NCBI GenBank assembly: GCA_031258335.1
Contig: JAIRMY010000131.1
Location: 1-7,117 of the forward strand
Reading direction: 5' to 3'
Origin: Spirochaetaceae bacterium
GTDB taxonomy: Bacteria > Spirochaetota > Spirochaetia > Treponematales > Breznakiellaceae
DNA length: 7,117 bases
Under the pieces are notes generated by a model. That model ran no database searches. It was not told the DNA's origin and worked only from the letters and a program-made list of their open reading frames with translations. Position 1 is the stretch's first letter. Every line of letters starts with the position of its first letter. This document shows, piece after piece, positions 1 to 5,074 of the stretch. The position numbers were made by a program, and so were the translations under genes.

Positions 1-1
1 C

Positions 2-325
2 AGGGGGCGTAAATTTTCGTTTATCACCGATACCCGTTACTTTGACGGGGCGGCGGAAAATGTCAGGGATTCCGATTTTTTTGTATGCGAAGGAATGTTT
101 GAGAGCGCACTTTCAGCGGACGCCTACGAAAAGGGGCACATGACCTCCGAGCAGGCGGCGCGGATTGCCCGCGCCGCCGCGGTAAAAAAATTGGCGCTGA
201 TACACTACAGCCCGCGTTACAATGAACACGACCTTAATGTTCTGTTGAAAGAGGCGCAGGCGGTATTTCCAAATACCGTACTAAGCCGGGACCGCGCCGT
301 TCACGATATTGCCTACGAAGACTAG
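2..325 (+). CDS. rnz: Ribonuclease Z, C-terminal part (5' end outside window)
   Basis: The 107 visible residues are the C-terminal third of a metallo-beta-lactamase-fold ribonuclease Z, which cuts pre-tRNA on the 3' side of the discriminator base in the cytoplasm. In view are the metal-ligand Asp of the FITDT stretch (visible residue 10), the KGHMTSEQAARIA block with its conserved His (residue 46), and the final metal-binding His in LIHYSPRY (residue 68). That order and spacing is typical of the RNase Z/ElaC C-terminus. The frame is open from the left edge to TAG, so the start lies outside the window. It runs towards the minus-strand genes, and its stop lies 13 bases from the end of an IS630 transposase remnant. 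No hairpin plus T-run terminator follows it. A generic MBL-fold hydrolase is the only alternative, and the HMTSEQAA/HYSPRY pair argues against it. Confidence 0.9.
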   Translation, partial: RGRKFSFITDTRYFDGAAENVRDSDFFVCEGMFESALSADAYEKGHMTSEQAARIARAAAVKKLALIHYSPRYNEHDLNVLLKEAQAVFPNTVLSRDRAVHDIAYED

Positions 326-326
326 T

Positions 327-583
327 ACTTTGTAAACACTAAATGACAGGATATAAACCATGTAACTTAATACAGGCATCCACAGTAGCAAATTGCCACT
401 TAACAGTTTTTTGATTCCGGTTCCGTTCATGTTGCCATGCCGCCAATTCACAGTTCAGCTTTTCCAGCGTATCTATCCGCCGGTCAAGGCATTGGCATAT
501 CATGGCGCTCAGTTCAATTTCCGCTATGTTAAGCCAACTGCCGTGTTTACGTGTAATAAGTCGAACGATTAGTTTACATATGC
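327..583 (-). mobile_element. Internally deleted IS630-like element (putative)
   Basis: The transposase remnant is bracketed by an inverted heptamer, TGTAAAC at 331-337 and GTTTACA at 572-578. The similarity extends to about 8 of 10 bases outward, and inward to TAA after a 2-nt offset. TA dinucleotides lie just outside both copies; IS630 elements insert at TA. This is consistent with an element that kept both ends and the transposase 3' end but lost its middle. The repeats are short and AT-rich, so the exact ends are uncertain. Confidence 0.4.
339..557 (-). pseudogene. IS630-family transposase, C-terminal remnant
   Basis: The minus strand between rnz and the barrel gene reads 72 codons that match the C-terminus of IS630-family DDE transposases. 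The block TRKHGSWLNIAEIELS comes first and is followed by the CQCLDRRIDTLEKLN and KWQFATVDACIKLH blocks and a closing LYPVI before TAG. The Glu of the WLNIAE block corresponds to the third acidic catalytic residue of the family. Upstream in this frame only about 13 unrelated codons precede a TGA at 597-599. The Asp-bearing DN..TH block and the whole N-terminal half (about four fifths of a normal ~340-residue protein) are missing, so the gene cannot be functional. It has no start codon or ribosome binding site of its own. Identification is by recalled family motif, not by a search. Confidence 0.85.
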
Positions 584-664
584 CACAATGAATCCATCAA
601 ATTGAATCATGGAACTATCGTATCTAACCTAAATGATTTTTTCATGTTATTGTTGAACTATTCC

Positions 665-1831
665 TTACCTTCTAAACGAAAAATCCAGAGTCACGCCCCA
701 TATTGCATACTCGTACGGTTCGCTTCCTAATTCCCTGCCGTAAACCGCGACATCTACATTCATAAACGAATAGTTTAATCCCACCCCACCGGACGGCAGT
801 AGATCCCGAATTCCGGCGCGCAGTGTGAACACCTCAAGCATACGGACTTCAAGTCCGACGCTTAAGTTCAGCAACGGGCTGCGGGAGGTTTCGGAAAAAT
901 TATCCAGCAATCCTAAGTAATCAAGACTAAATGTGATACCGCTGAAATAACGGTGCCAAAACGGAGATGCCATATTCCACGAAATTCCAATGCTTGCGCG
1001 CGGGGTAATAGGGACAGTGCCCTGCACTGTCATTTCCTGAGAGGCTACTTTTTCCGCTTTGCTGTACTGGGTAACCCATACGGGCGAGAATGGGTCGTAT
1101 ATCACCGCGGCAAACGACATCGAGTCGAACACAGTCCATCTAAGCCCTATGTCCGCTCCCGCCCCGAGTTGGGTTTCAAAAGGGCTTTCTACCATGTCTT
1201 GAATAATGTAGTTTAACTGATGAATGTAGATGGGCGGCGAGGCATAGCCCAAACGGACAAGAAGTTTTACCATGAGACCCATATCAAACCGTGCGCTGGG
1301 TCCGTCGTATAAGCGCAGGCCGTACGCGCCGGCAAATATGAATTCTTCGGTGAGCGTACGGGATACGCTGTATAGTTGGTCTCTCTCCCAAGTCATGTCG
1401 AATCTTGTAACATTGAACACACCCCAGCCGTAGTTATCCCCTACCATGCCAAAGGCTATGGGGCCTCCCACATCCAGACTGGTATTGAAACGATAAAAAC
1501 GATTAACAAGGATGGATGATAACTCGGACAATGTATTATCCGCCGTCGCCATACGGAAAAGCGCTTCTACGTCTACCGCGGCAATTACAAATTCAGAAAT
1601 ACTTATCTGGGGATTTACCCCTGCCAAAACCGCGGGATTCGTAAACAGGCTTGAAAAATCGCCGTCAAGCCCCACATGACCGCCTCCAAGAGCCGTGTTT
1701 CTGGCAAACGGGAAATCCGCCGGACGTACACGCGCCGGTAGTTCCTGCGCGGTCATGCTCAAAGCGGGCAACCAGCAGATTACGGCATAAACTATGAAAA
1801 TGACTCTGTTGTTTAGAGCTTTTGCCTCCAT
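665..1831 (-). CDS. Exported outer-membrane beta-barrel-like protein (UPF0164/FadL/PorV type)
   Basis: A 388-residue protein with a signal peptide: basic Arg9, hydrophobic residues 10-26, and a likely cleavage after the SMTA or SMTAQ segment. The mature N-terminus carries a small-residue TALGGGHVGLDGD stretch followed by FTNPAVLAG (residues 63-71). This NPA signature is found in FadL/PorV-like barrels and in the spirochaetal UPF0164 set. The rest is rich in alternating polar/aromatic strands with Gly turns and ends in aromatic-rich strands (WGVTLDFSFRR), as expected of an outer-membrane barrel. The start is well supported by AAGGGAG (1838-1844) six bases before the ATG. It lies 80 bases after the mtaB stop, so it is probably the last gene of the bactofilin-TPR-mtaB run. 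The substrate is unknown, and the precise family was not checked. Confidence 0.75.
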   Translation of the reverse strand: MEAKALNNRVIFIVYAVICWLPALSMTAQELPARVRPADFPFARNTALGGGHVGLDGDFSSLFTNPAVLAGVNPQISISEFVIAAVDVEALFRMATADNTLSELSSILVNRFYRFNTSLDVGGPIAFGMVGDNYGWGVFNVTRFDMTWERDQLYSVSRTLTEEFIFAGAYGLRLYDGPSARFDMGLMVKLLVRLGYASPPIYIHQLNYIIQDMVESPFETQLGAGADIGLRWTVFDSMSFAAVIYDPFSPVWVTQYSKAEKVASQEMTVQGTVPITPRASIGISWNMASPFWHRYFSGITFSLDYLGLLDNFSETSRSPLLNLSVGLEVRMLEVFTLRAGIRDLLPSGGVGLNYSFMNVDVAVYGRELGSEPYEYAIWGVTLDFSFRR

Positions 1832-1837
1832 GTTTTT

Positions 1838-1844
1838 CTCCCTT
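1838..1844 (-). promoter_or_regulatory. Ribosome binding site of the barrel-protein gene
   Basis: AAGGGAG on the minus strand, six bases before the ATG at 1831. It is the only strong Shine-Dalgarno among the intact genes in this window and fixes the start of the barrel gene. Confidence 0.7.
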
Positions 1845-1911
1845 AAAACTAACGAAAATGCGGCTATGCCTGGCCTCCAGTGAACGTATCTCTCTAAGGC
1901 CCCGCCGCCCG

Positions 1912-3357
1912 TTAAATAATTTCGCCGTAAACATCAAAATCACAATTACCGGCGGCGTCTATCCTGCAGAGAACACGCCGCCCTTTCAGCGCCGGCGCGC
2001 CGCGGGGAAGCGGAGCGCGGAGTTTTAGGTAATTATCCGTCAAAACCAAAAGTCCGTCTGTTTTCGCTACGCCGTTGCCGGACAGACAGACCCCGCCTGT
2101 CTCCCTGCCAACCCAACATTTGATATACCTTTGTCGATTCTGTAACGCAAGGGTTTTTAGCGTTTTTTCCCGTATCCTGCTTTCATGTTCAGGTACGCGG
2201 GGAGTATAACTCCAGGCCTCGGTTCCGCGCCGCCTTGAGAAAGGGAATATATGCATTTGCGCAAAATCAGCCTCCTTGCAAAATTCATAAGTCTCGGAAA
2301 AATGCCGTTCTGTTTCTCCGGGAAACCCGACTATGATGTCACAGCCTATGAACGGTCTATCTTTTATGGTGCGCAGCCGTTGAATCAGATGGAGCGCCAC
2401 TTCCGGTCTGTAATGGCGTTTCATTTTTGTCAGAATTTCAGAACTGCCGGACTGAATCGACAGGTGAAAATGCGGCATGATACGCTGACTCTCAAGAACC
2501 TCGAAAAAATCATCGTTGAATACATCAGGTTCCAGTGAAGAAAGCCGCAATCTTATGTGTTTTGTACCGGAGATGAGGCTTTTTAGCAGTAGAGGGAGGC
2601 GGGAGTTTCCCGCGCCGTTCCAGCGGCTTATGTTTACGCCAGTCAGCACCGCCTCGGTAACGCCGTCGGATTCCGCGGCGCGAAGCCTTTTCAGAGCTTC
2701 CGTAGCGGGCAAGCTCCGCGGCGCGCCCCGCGCAAACGGTACAACGCAGTAACTGCAATGGTTGTTACACCCGTCCTGTATCTTGAGGAAAACGCGGGAA
2801 CGAGCGTTTGTTACGCTCGTTTCAAAGCGAAATGCAGGGCAAGATTTTGTTTCCTGTGCGCAAAAATCCATGCTTTCGGGTGAAACGCCGCAGAAACGCG
2901 CCAAAACATTTTGTAACGGTTCGCCGATGCTTATACCTTCACGGACGAGCAACGCCGGTAAGTCCAGAATTCGGTTTTTTTGACCGCCGGGAACAACAAA
3001 AAGCCTTTTTTTGACCGCCTCGCGGTCCAGATCTTCTACAGCCGTCTTGTCCAGTTCAGCGTAGCATCCGGTTACAAGGATTGCGCCGGACGGATTTTGG
3101 CGAAACGCGGCGCGAATAAGCCTGCGTCCTTTTTGTTCCGCCTTGGAGGTTACGGCACAGGTATTGATAATCAAGAGCCCCGCCTCGCGCGGATCGGCGG
3201 CGGCGAATCCAGACTTGAAAAACGCCGCGGCTATGGCATCTGTCTCGCTCTGGTTTAGCTTACAACCCAGCGTCTGAAATGCGACGGAAAGCACCGGAGC
3301 GGTATCCGTATCAGTAACCAAGAGCGGTACGGACACGGGCAAGACCACGCCGCGCAT
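1912..3357 (-). CDS. mtaB: tRNA t6A37 methylthiotransferase MtaB
   Basis: A radical-SAM methylthiotransferase that converts t6A37 to ms2t6A37 in ANN-decoding tRNAs. From the ATG at 3357 it has 481 residues, slightly longer than the usual ~430-450. The N-terminal UPF0004 domain has the three cluster cysteines in GCKLNQ (C32), NTCAVT (C67) and VTGCY (C98). GCKLNQ rather than YGCQMN favours MtaB over MiaB. The radical-SAM CxxxCxxC is CNNHCSYC (C197, C201, C204), followed by SSLEPDVF and HLSIQSGS. The last ~65 residues form a TRAM RNA-binding domain. The start is uncertain: the frame stays open upstream to 3477, well inside the TPR gene. No start has a good ribosome binding site. Alternatives are TTG or GTG codons between about 3290 and 3345, which would begin just before the VAFQTLGC strand. 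The gene overlaps the TPR stop (3311-3313), so translation is probably coupled. Confidence 0.92.
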   Translation of the reverse strand: MRGVVLPVSVPLLVTDTDTAPVLSVAFQTLGCKLNQSETDAIAAAFFKSGFAAADPREAGLLIINTCAVTSKAEQKGRRLIRAAFRQNPSGAILVTGCYAELDKTAVEDLDREAVKKRLFVVPGGQKNRILDLPALLVREGISIGEPLQNVLARFCGVSPESMDFCAQETKSCPAFRFETSVTNARSRVFLKIQDGCNNHCSYCVVPFARGAPRSLPATEALKRLRAAESDGVTEAVLTGVNISRWNGAGNSRLPLLLKSLISGTKHIRLRLSSLEPDVFNDDFFEVLESQRIMPHFHLSIQSGSSEILTKMKRHYRPEVALHLIQRLRTIKDRPFIGCDIIVGFPGETERHFSETYEFCKEADFAQMHIFPFSRRRGTEAWSYTPRVPEHESRIREKTLKTLALQNRQRYIKCWVGRETGGVCLSGNGVAKTDGLLVLTDNYLKLRAPLPRGAPALKGRRVLCRIDAAGNCDFDVYGEII

Positions 3358-3931
3358 CGGCAAGCTGCGGATCAAGCGAAAGAGCCTTTTCGTATACCGC
3401 GGCCGCCTCGCGGAGATCGCCTGATTTTTCCCGCGCATAAGCAAGCCGTGTCTGCCAAAACGCGTTACCCGGAACATAGTGCAACGCTGTCGAAAGGGCT
3501 ATATCTGCGTGTTGAAAACGCCCCAGCCTTATATAGATTTCCCCGCAAAGATAATATGCACTGTCTATACGCTGTCCTTCCGGGGCAAGATTTATGTACT
3601 CCTGAAAGTATTTTAACGCTTCGATGTTCCGGCCCTGGTAATAGTTAATTTCACCCATGATTTCCAATATCCGCGCATCATAGGGGCTTATAGTAAGGGC
3701 TGTTTCGGCAAACGAACGCGCCGTATCAAATTGTCCCATTCTAACAAGACTCCAGCATAGTACAACATAGGCCTCAATGTTTTGCCTGTCCACCTGTATT
3801 TCCGTCCGGCAAATTTCCATCGCCGCTCTGTAATTCCCCGCACGGTATTCCAGAAGCGCGTCAGGTTTTGTCTGAGCATTCAACATCCCCGTTAAAAATA
3901 GGCAAACCAAGATACAGTATATCGTTTTCAT
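3311..3931 (-). CDS. Exported TPR-repeat protein
   Basis: A 206-residue protein with a typical signal peptide (Lys2, hydrophobic 4-16, likely cut after LNA near residue 19). There is no lipobox Cys at the cleavage point, so it is probably periplasmic rather than a lipoprotein. The mature part is almost entirely tetratricopeptide repeats, about five, at roughly 21-50, 53-86, 87-120, 123-156 and 157-190. The clearest has an AAAVYEKALSLDP helix pair; others end ISP, LAP and VPG. TPR arrays are protein-binding scaffolds, so the partner cannot be read from sequence. It follows the bactofilin stop after 12 bases, with a GTG at 3937 as an alternative start adding two residues. Its 3' end overlaps mtaB. 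No strong ribosome binding site is visible, which suggests coupling to bactofilin translation. A role in envelope or cytoskeleton assembly with bactofilin is inference from position. Confidence 0.85.
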   Translation of the reverse strand: MKTIYCILVCLFLTGMLNAQTKPDALLEYRAGNYRAAMEICRTEIQVDRQNIEAYVVLCWSLVRMGQFDTARSFAETALTISPYDARILEIMGEINYYQGRNIEALKYFQEYINLAPEGQRIDSAYYLCGEIYIRLGRFQHADIALSTALHYVPGNAFWQTRLAYAREKSGDLREAAAVYEKALSLDPQLADARRGLARVRTALGY

Positions 3932-3943
3932 CGGCACAACAAA

Positions 3944-4306
3944 TCACACAACCGGTTTTCGTGTCATTGTACAGTTTCCGTTAAACAGGCATCCGGTTTC
4001 CATATTTATCTCCGGAGCGTTAACATTTCCTTCGAGTTTGCCTGTAAGAGTAATCTCAACACGGTCCGCCGCGGTAACATTCCCTTTAACCGCCCCCCTG
4101 ATAATAACCCTGTCAGCCTTTATGTCGGCCTCCACAAGCGCGTGTTCATCTATCAGCAAAATACCGGACGCGTCAATATCACCGCTTAGTTTACCGCGTA
4201 CCAAAAAAGACTTTTCGAACATAAGCGTACCGGAAAAATCAAAGTCCGGTGAAAGGACAGTATCAAAATCATCATCTTCCAGCACATCGTTATGAATCTC
4301 TGTCAT
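3944..4306 (-). CDS. Bactofilin (polymer-forming cytoskeletal protein)
   Basis: A 120-residue protein of the bactofilin/DUF583 family, which self-assembles without nucleotide into filaments through a right-handed beta-helix. An acidic disordered N-terminus (residues 5-22, DVLEDDDFDTV) precedes the core at about residues 23-110. The core has short repeats of about 16-18 residues of the type VRGKLSGDIDASG, ADRVIIRGAVKGNVTAADRV and TGKLEGNVNAPEI, ending METGCLFNG. Length and repeat periodicity match small bactofilins, and it has no signal peptide or membrane segment, so it is cytoplasmic. The ATG has only a weak GGA three bases upstream. It heads the tight bactofilin-TPR-mtaB-barrel run and sits directly beside the mosaic region, so its promoter must lie in that region or further upstream; none is convincing. 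In other bacteria bactofilins position cell-wall enzymes; the client here is unknown. Confidence 0.9.
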   Translation of the reverse strand: MTEIHNDVLEDDDFDTVLSPDFDFSGTLMFEKSFLVRGKLSGDIDASGILLIDEHALVEADIKADRVIIRGAVKGNVTAADRVEITLTGKLEGNVNAPEINMETGCLFNGNCTMTRKPVV

Positions 4307-4342
4307 ATTCCAAATCTATCTCATAAATCGCTGATAGTAAAG

Positions 4343-4427
4343 ACATCTCCAAAGGCTGCGGCGCAGCCTTTGGCCCGGTAGATGCGAATAACACGGTAGT
4401 CAAAGACTCAACCACATCTCCAAAGGC
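4343..4427. repeat. 14-nt direct repeat ACATCTCCAAAGGC, two copies
   Basis: The sequence ACATCTCCAAAGGC occurs perfectly at 4343-4356 and 4414-4427, 71 bases apart start to start. The first copy runs into the 25-nt hairpin and the second does not. It may mark a duplication or a deletion boundary in a repeated element. No third copy is seen in the window. Confidence 0.75.
4349..4373. repeat. 25-nt perfect inverted repeat (hairpin) upstream of bactofilin
   Basis: CCAAAGGCTGCG and CGCAGCCTTTGG form 12-base arms around a single G (in practice a 10-11 bp GC-rich stem with a 3-5 nt loop). No T-run follows on either strand, so it is not a typical intrinsic terminator. On the minus strand it lies 43 bases before the bactofilin ATG and could sit in the leader. 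It resembles a REP-like dispersed palindrome, but repetition elsewhere cannot be seen from here. Confidence 0.8.
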
Positions 4428-4494
4428 GATTTGTCTTGCCCACGCTGAACTTGCCGGATTAAATGGTAGCTTATAAGGTGTTAGCTAAAGCCCC

Positions 4495-4500
4495 AGGAGG
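4495..4500 (+). promoter_or_regulatory. Strong Shine-Dalgarno AGGAGG
   Basis: AGGAGG (continuing GAG) five bases before an ATG at 4506. It is the main reason for treating the short ORF as a former or real translation start. Confidence 0.5.
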
Positions 4501-4505
4501 GAGAA

Positions 4506-4694
4506 ATGGACACAAGGAACAGGTTTACCCTTGACGAGAAGGTGATGTGTCTTGTTAGTTATCTACGCTATCGGCTTCTCAAAATGAGAAATTTATATTC
4601 CCATTTGCGCCATAGGCACACCCTAACGCCGGCGCGCCGCGTATCCTTGTTCCGCAGCTTTGTTCCACCAATACACGGCCTTCCCCAAGTCTAG
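4506..4694 (+). CDS. Short ORF with strong ribosome binding site, probable truncated gene
   Basis: A 62-residue ORF starting MDTRNRFTLDEKVMCLVSYL; I recognise no family. Its start is preceded by AGGAGG at 4495-4500, five bases before ATG, the best Shine-Dalgarno in the window. The first ~27 residues look like a plausible folded N-terminus with alternating charged and hydrophobic residues. From about residue 40 the reading frame runs antisense through the Sel1-repeat scrap and becomes Arg/Pro-rich, which suggests a genuine gene start whose continuation was replaced. Function unknown; it may encode nothing useful. Confidence 0.3.
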   Translation: MDTRNRFTLDEKVMCLVSYLRYRLLKMRNLYSHLRHRHTLTPARRVSLFRSFVPPIHGLPQV

Positions 4695-4757
4695 TATAAC
4701 GCCTTTTCCGATGTGAACGACATTGCCTAAAAGAAATTGCGCGTCGCTGATGTTATA
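4623..4757 (-). pseudogene. Single Sel1-like repeat fragment
   Basis: On the minus strand 44 codons read one Sel1-type repeat. It starts YNISDAQFLLGN, continues through a GKGV turn and DLGKAVYWW, and finishes with the diagnostic KAAEQGYA. Three Arg codons and TAG follow. The spacing of AQ..LG, G.GV, D..KAV.W and KAAEQGYA matches the ~36-residue Sel1 consensus. There is no start codon, signal peptide or second repeat, so this is a scrap of a Sel1-repeat protein gene. At its 5' side it abuts, in a different frame, a transposase N-terminus, so it was probably joined by deletion or by insertion into the parent gene. Confidence 0.75.
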
Positions 4758-4765
4758 CAGCCGTT

Positions 4766-4880
4766 GTAGGTGTTGAGTTTTTCCAGTGGGTCTCCGATTT
4801 TACTCAGCTCATTGTGCCGGTCGTTTTCATCAAAAAATCCTTTCTGTTTTATGTTTTTATTTTATGTTTTTATTTATCAT
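4766..4880 (-). pseudogene. IS5-family transposase, N-terminal fragment with broken start
   Basis: The minus strand reads KQKGFFDENDRHNELSKIGD and continues PLEKLNTY, the characteristic N-terminus of IS5-family transposases (F.D...R...LS..GDPLEKLN). Similarity ends after LNTY, where WE.FRP-type sequence would be expected, and the DNA switches to the Sel1 scrap in another frame. No ATG is in frame close by. If one copy of a 13-bp tandem duplication (4847-4872) is removed, ATG at 4878-4880 comes into frame and gives MINKNIKQKGFF, a natural start. The fragment is about 34 of ~300-450 residues and cannot work. Confidence 0.75.
4847..4872. repeat. 13-bp perfect tandem duplication
   Basis: TTTTATGTTTTTA is present twice back to back (4847-4859 and 4860-4872). 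Because 13 is not a multiple of three, the second copy shifts the frame between the transposase ATG and its conserved N-terminus and introduces a TAA. Confidence 0.85.
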
Positions 4881-5074
4881 CTTTTTTTGACTTGTAAAAG
4901 GGGTTTCCAGAGGTACCCTAATGTTTACAGTCGATTTTTGCGTCGTTGTTGATGATTCTTTGTCGTTTTGTTTCGTCTCGTTGTTCGCAAAACCCGATAG
5001 AAACCGGACATTTCTATTGTGGTATCTATATGACATTTTAATTGTAGTCCACTACATTACCCAATATTGCCGGG

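Larger units (their letters stand above)
4766..4917 (-). mobile_element. 5' remnant of an IS5-family element with putative end
   Basis: Read on the minus strand, the putative element begins GGTACCTCTGGAAACC at 4917, and the transposase ATG follows 37 bases later, a normal leader length for an IS. Outside it lies TTAG (CTAA on +, 4918-4921), which fits the YTAR target preferred by IS5-group elements. The other end of the element is not in the window. The terminal assignment is inference, as there is no partner inverted repeat to compare. Confidence 0.4.
4307..5074. other. Gene-free mosaic between bactofilin and HEAT genes
   Basis: These 768 bases contain no intact gene. They hold, left to right, a hairpin and direct repeat (4343-4427), a short + strand ORF with a strong ribosome binding site, a Sel1-repeat scrap, an IS5 transposase N-terminal scrap, and an AT-rich 153-base stretch. 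That last stretch carries two weak hairpins: ATAGAAA/TTTCTAT at 4997-5017, and TGTAGT-CC-ACTACA at 5043-5056. Either hairpin could end HEAT transcription, but neither has a proper T-run. The patchwork suggests repeated insertion and deletion between two formerly closer minus-strand genes. Confidence 0.7.

Noticed and set aside
2251..3258. Several + strand open frames of 70-95 codons opposite mtaB
   Set aside because: They lie antisense to a fully conserved gene and show no family motif or ribosome binding site; shadows of mtaB.
4576..4590. TTCTC-AAAAT-GAGAA hairpin
   Set aside because: A five-base stem inside the short ORF with no associated signal; expected by chance.
4997..5017. ATAGAAA/TTTCTAT hairpin as the HEAT terminator
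   Set aside because: The stem is AT-rich, the loop is 7 nt and no T-run follows directly on the minus strand; too weak to call a terminator.
4852..5036. A 59-codon minus-strand frame (MSYRYHNRNVRFLSGFANNE...) running from the HEAT downstream region into the IS5 start
   Set aside because: No ribosome binding site, low-complexity Thr/Lys/Asn-rich composition, and it crosses the putative IS end; probably a chance open frame.
5043..5056. TGTAGT-CC-ACTACA dyad just past the HEAT stop as an operator or terminator
   Set aside because: Only a 5-6 bp stem with no T-run, lying downstream rather than upstream of a gene; could be chance.
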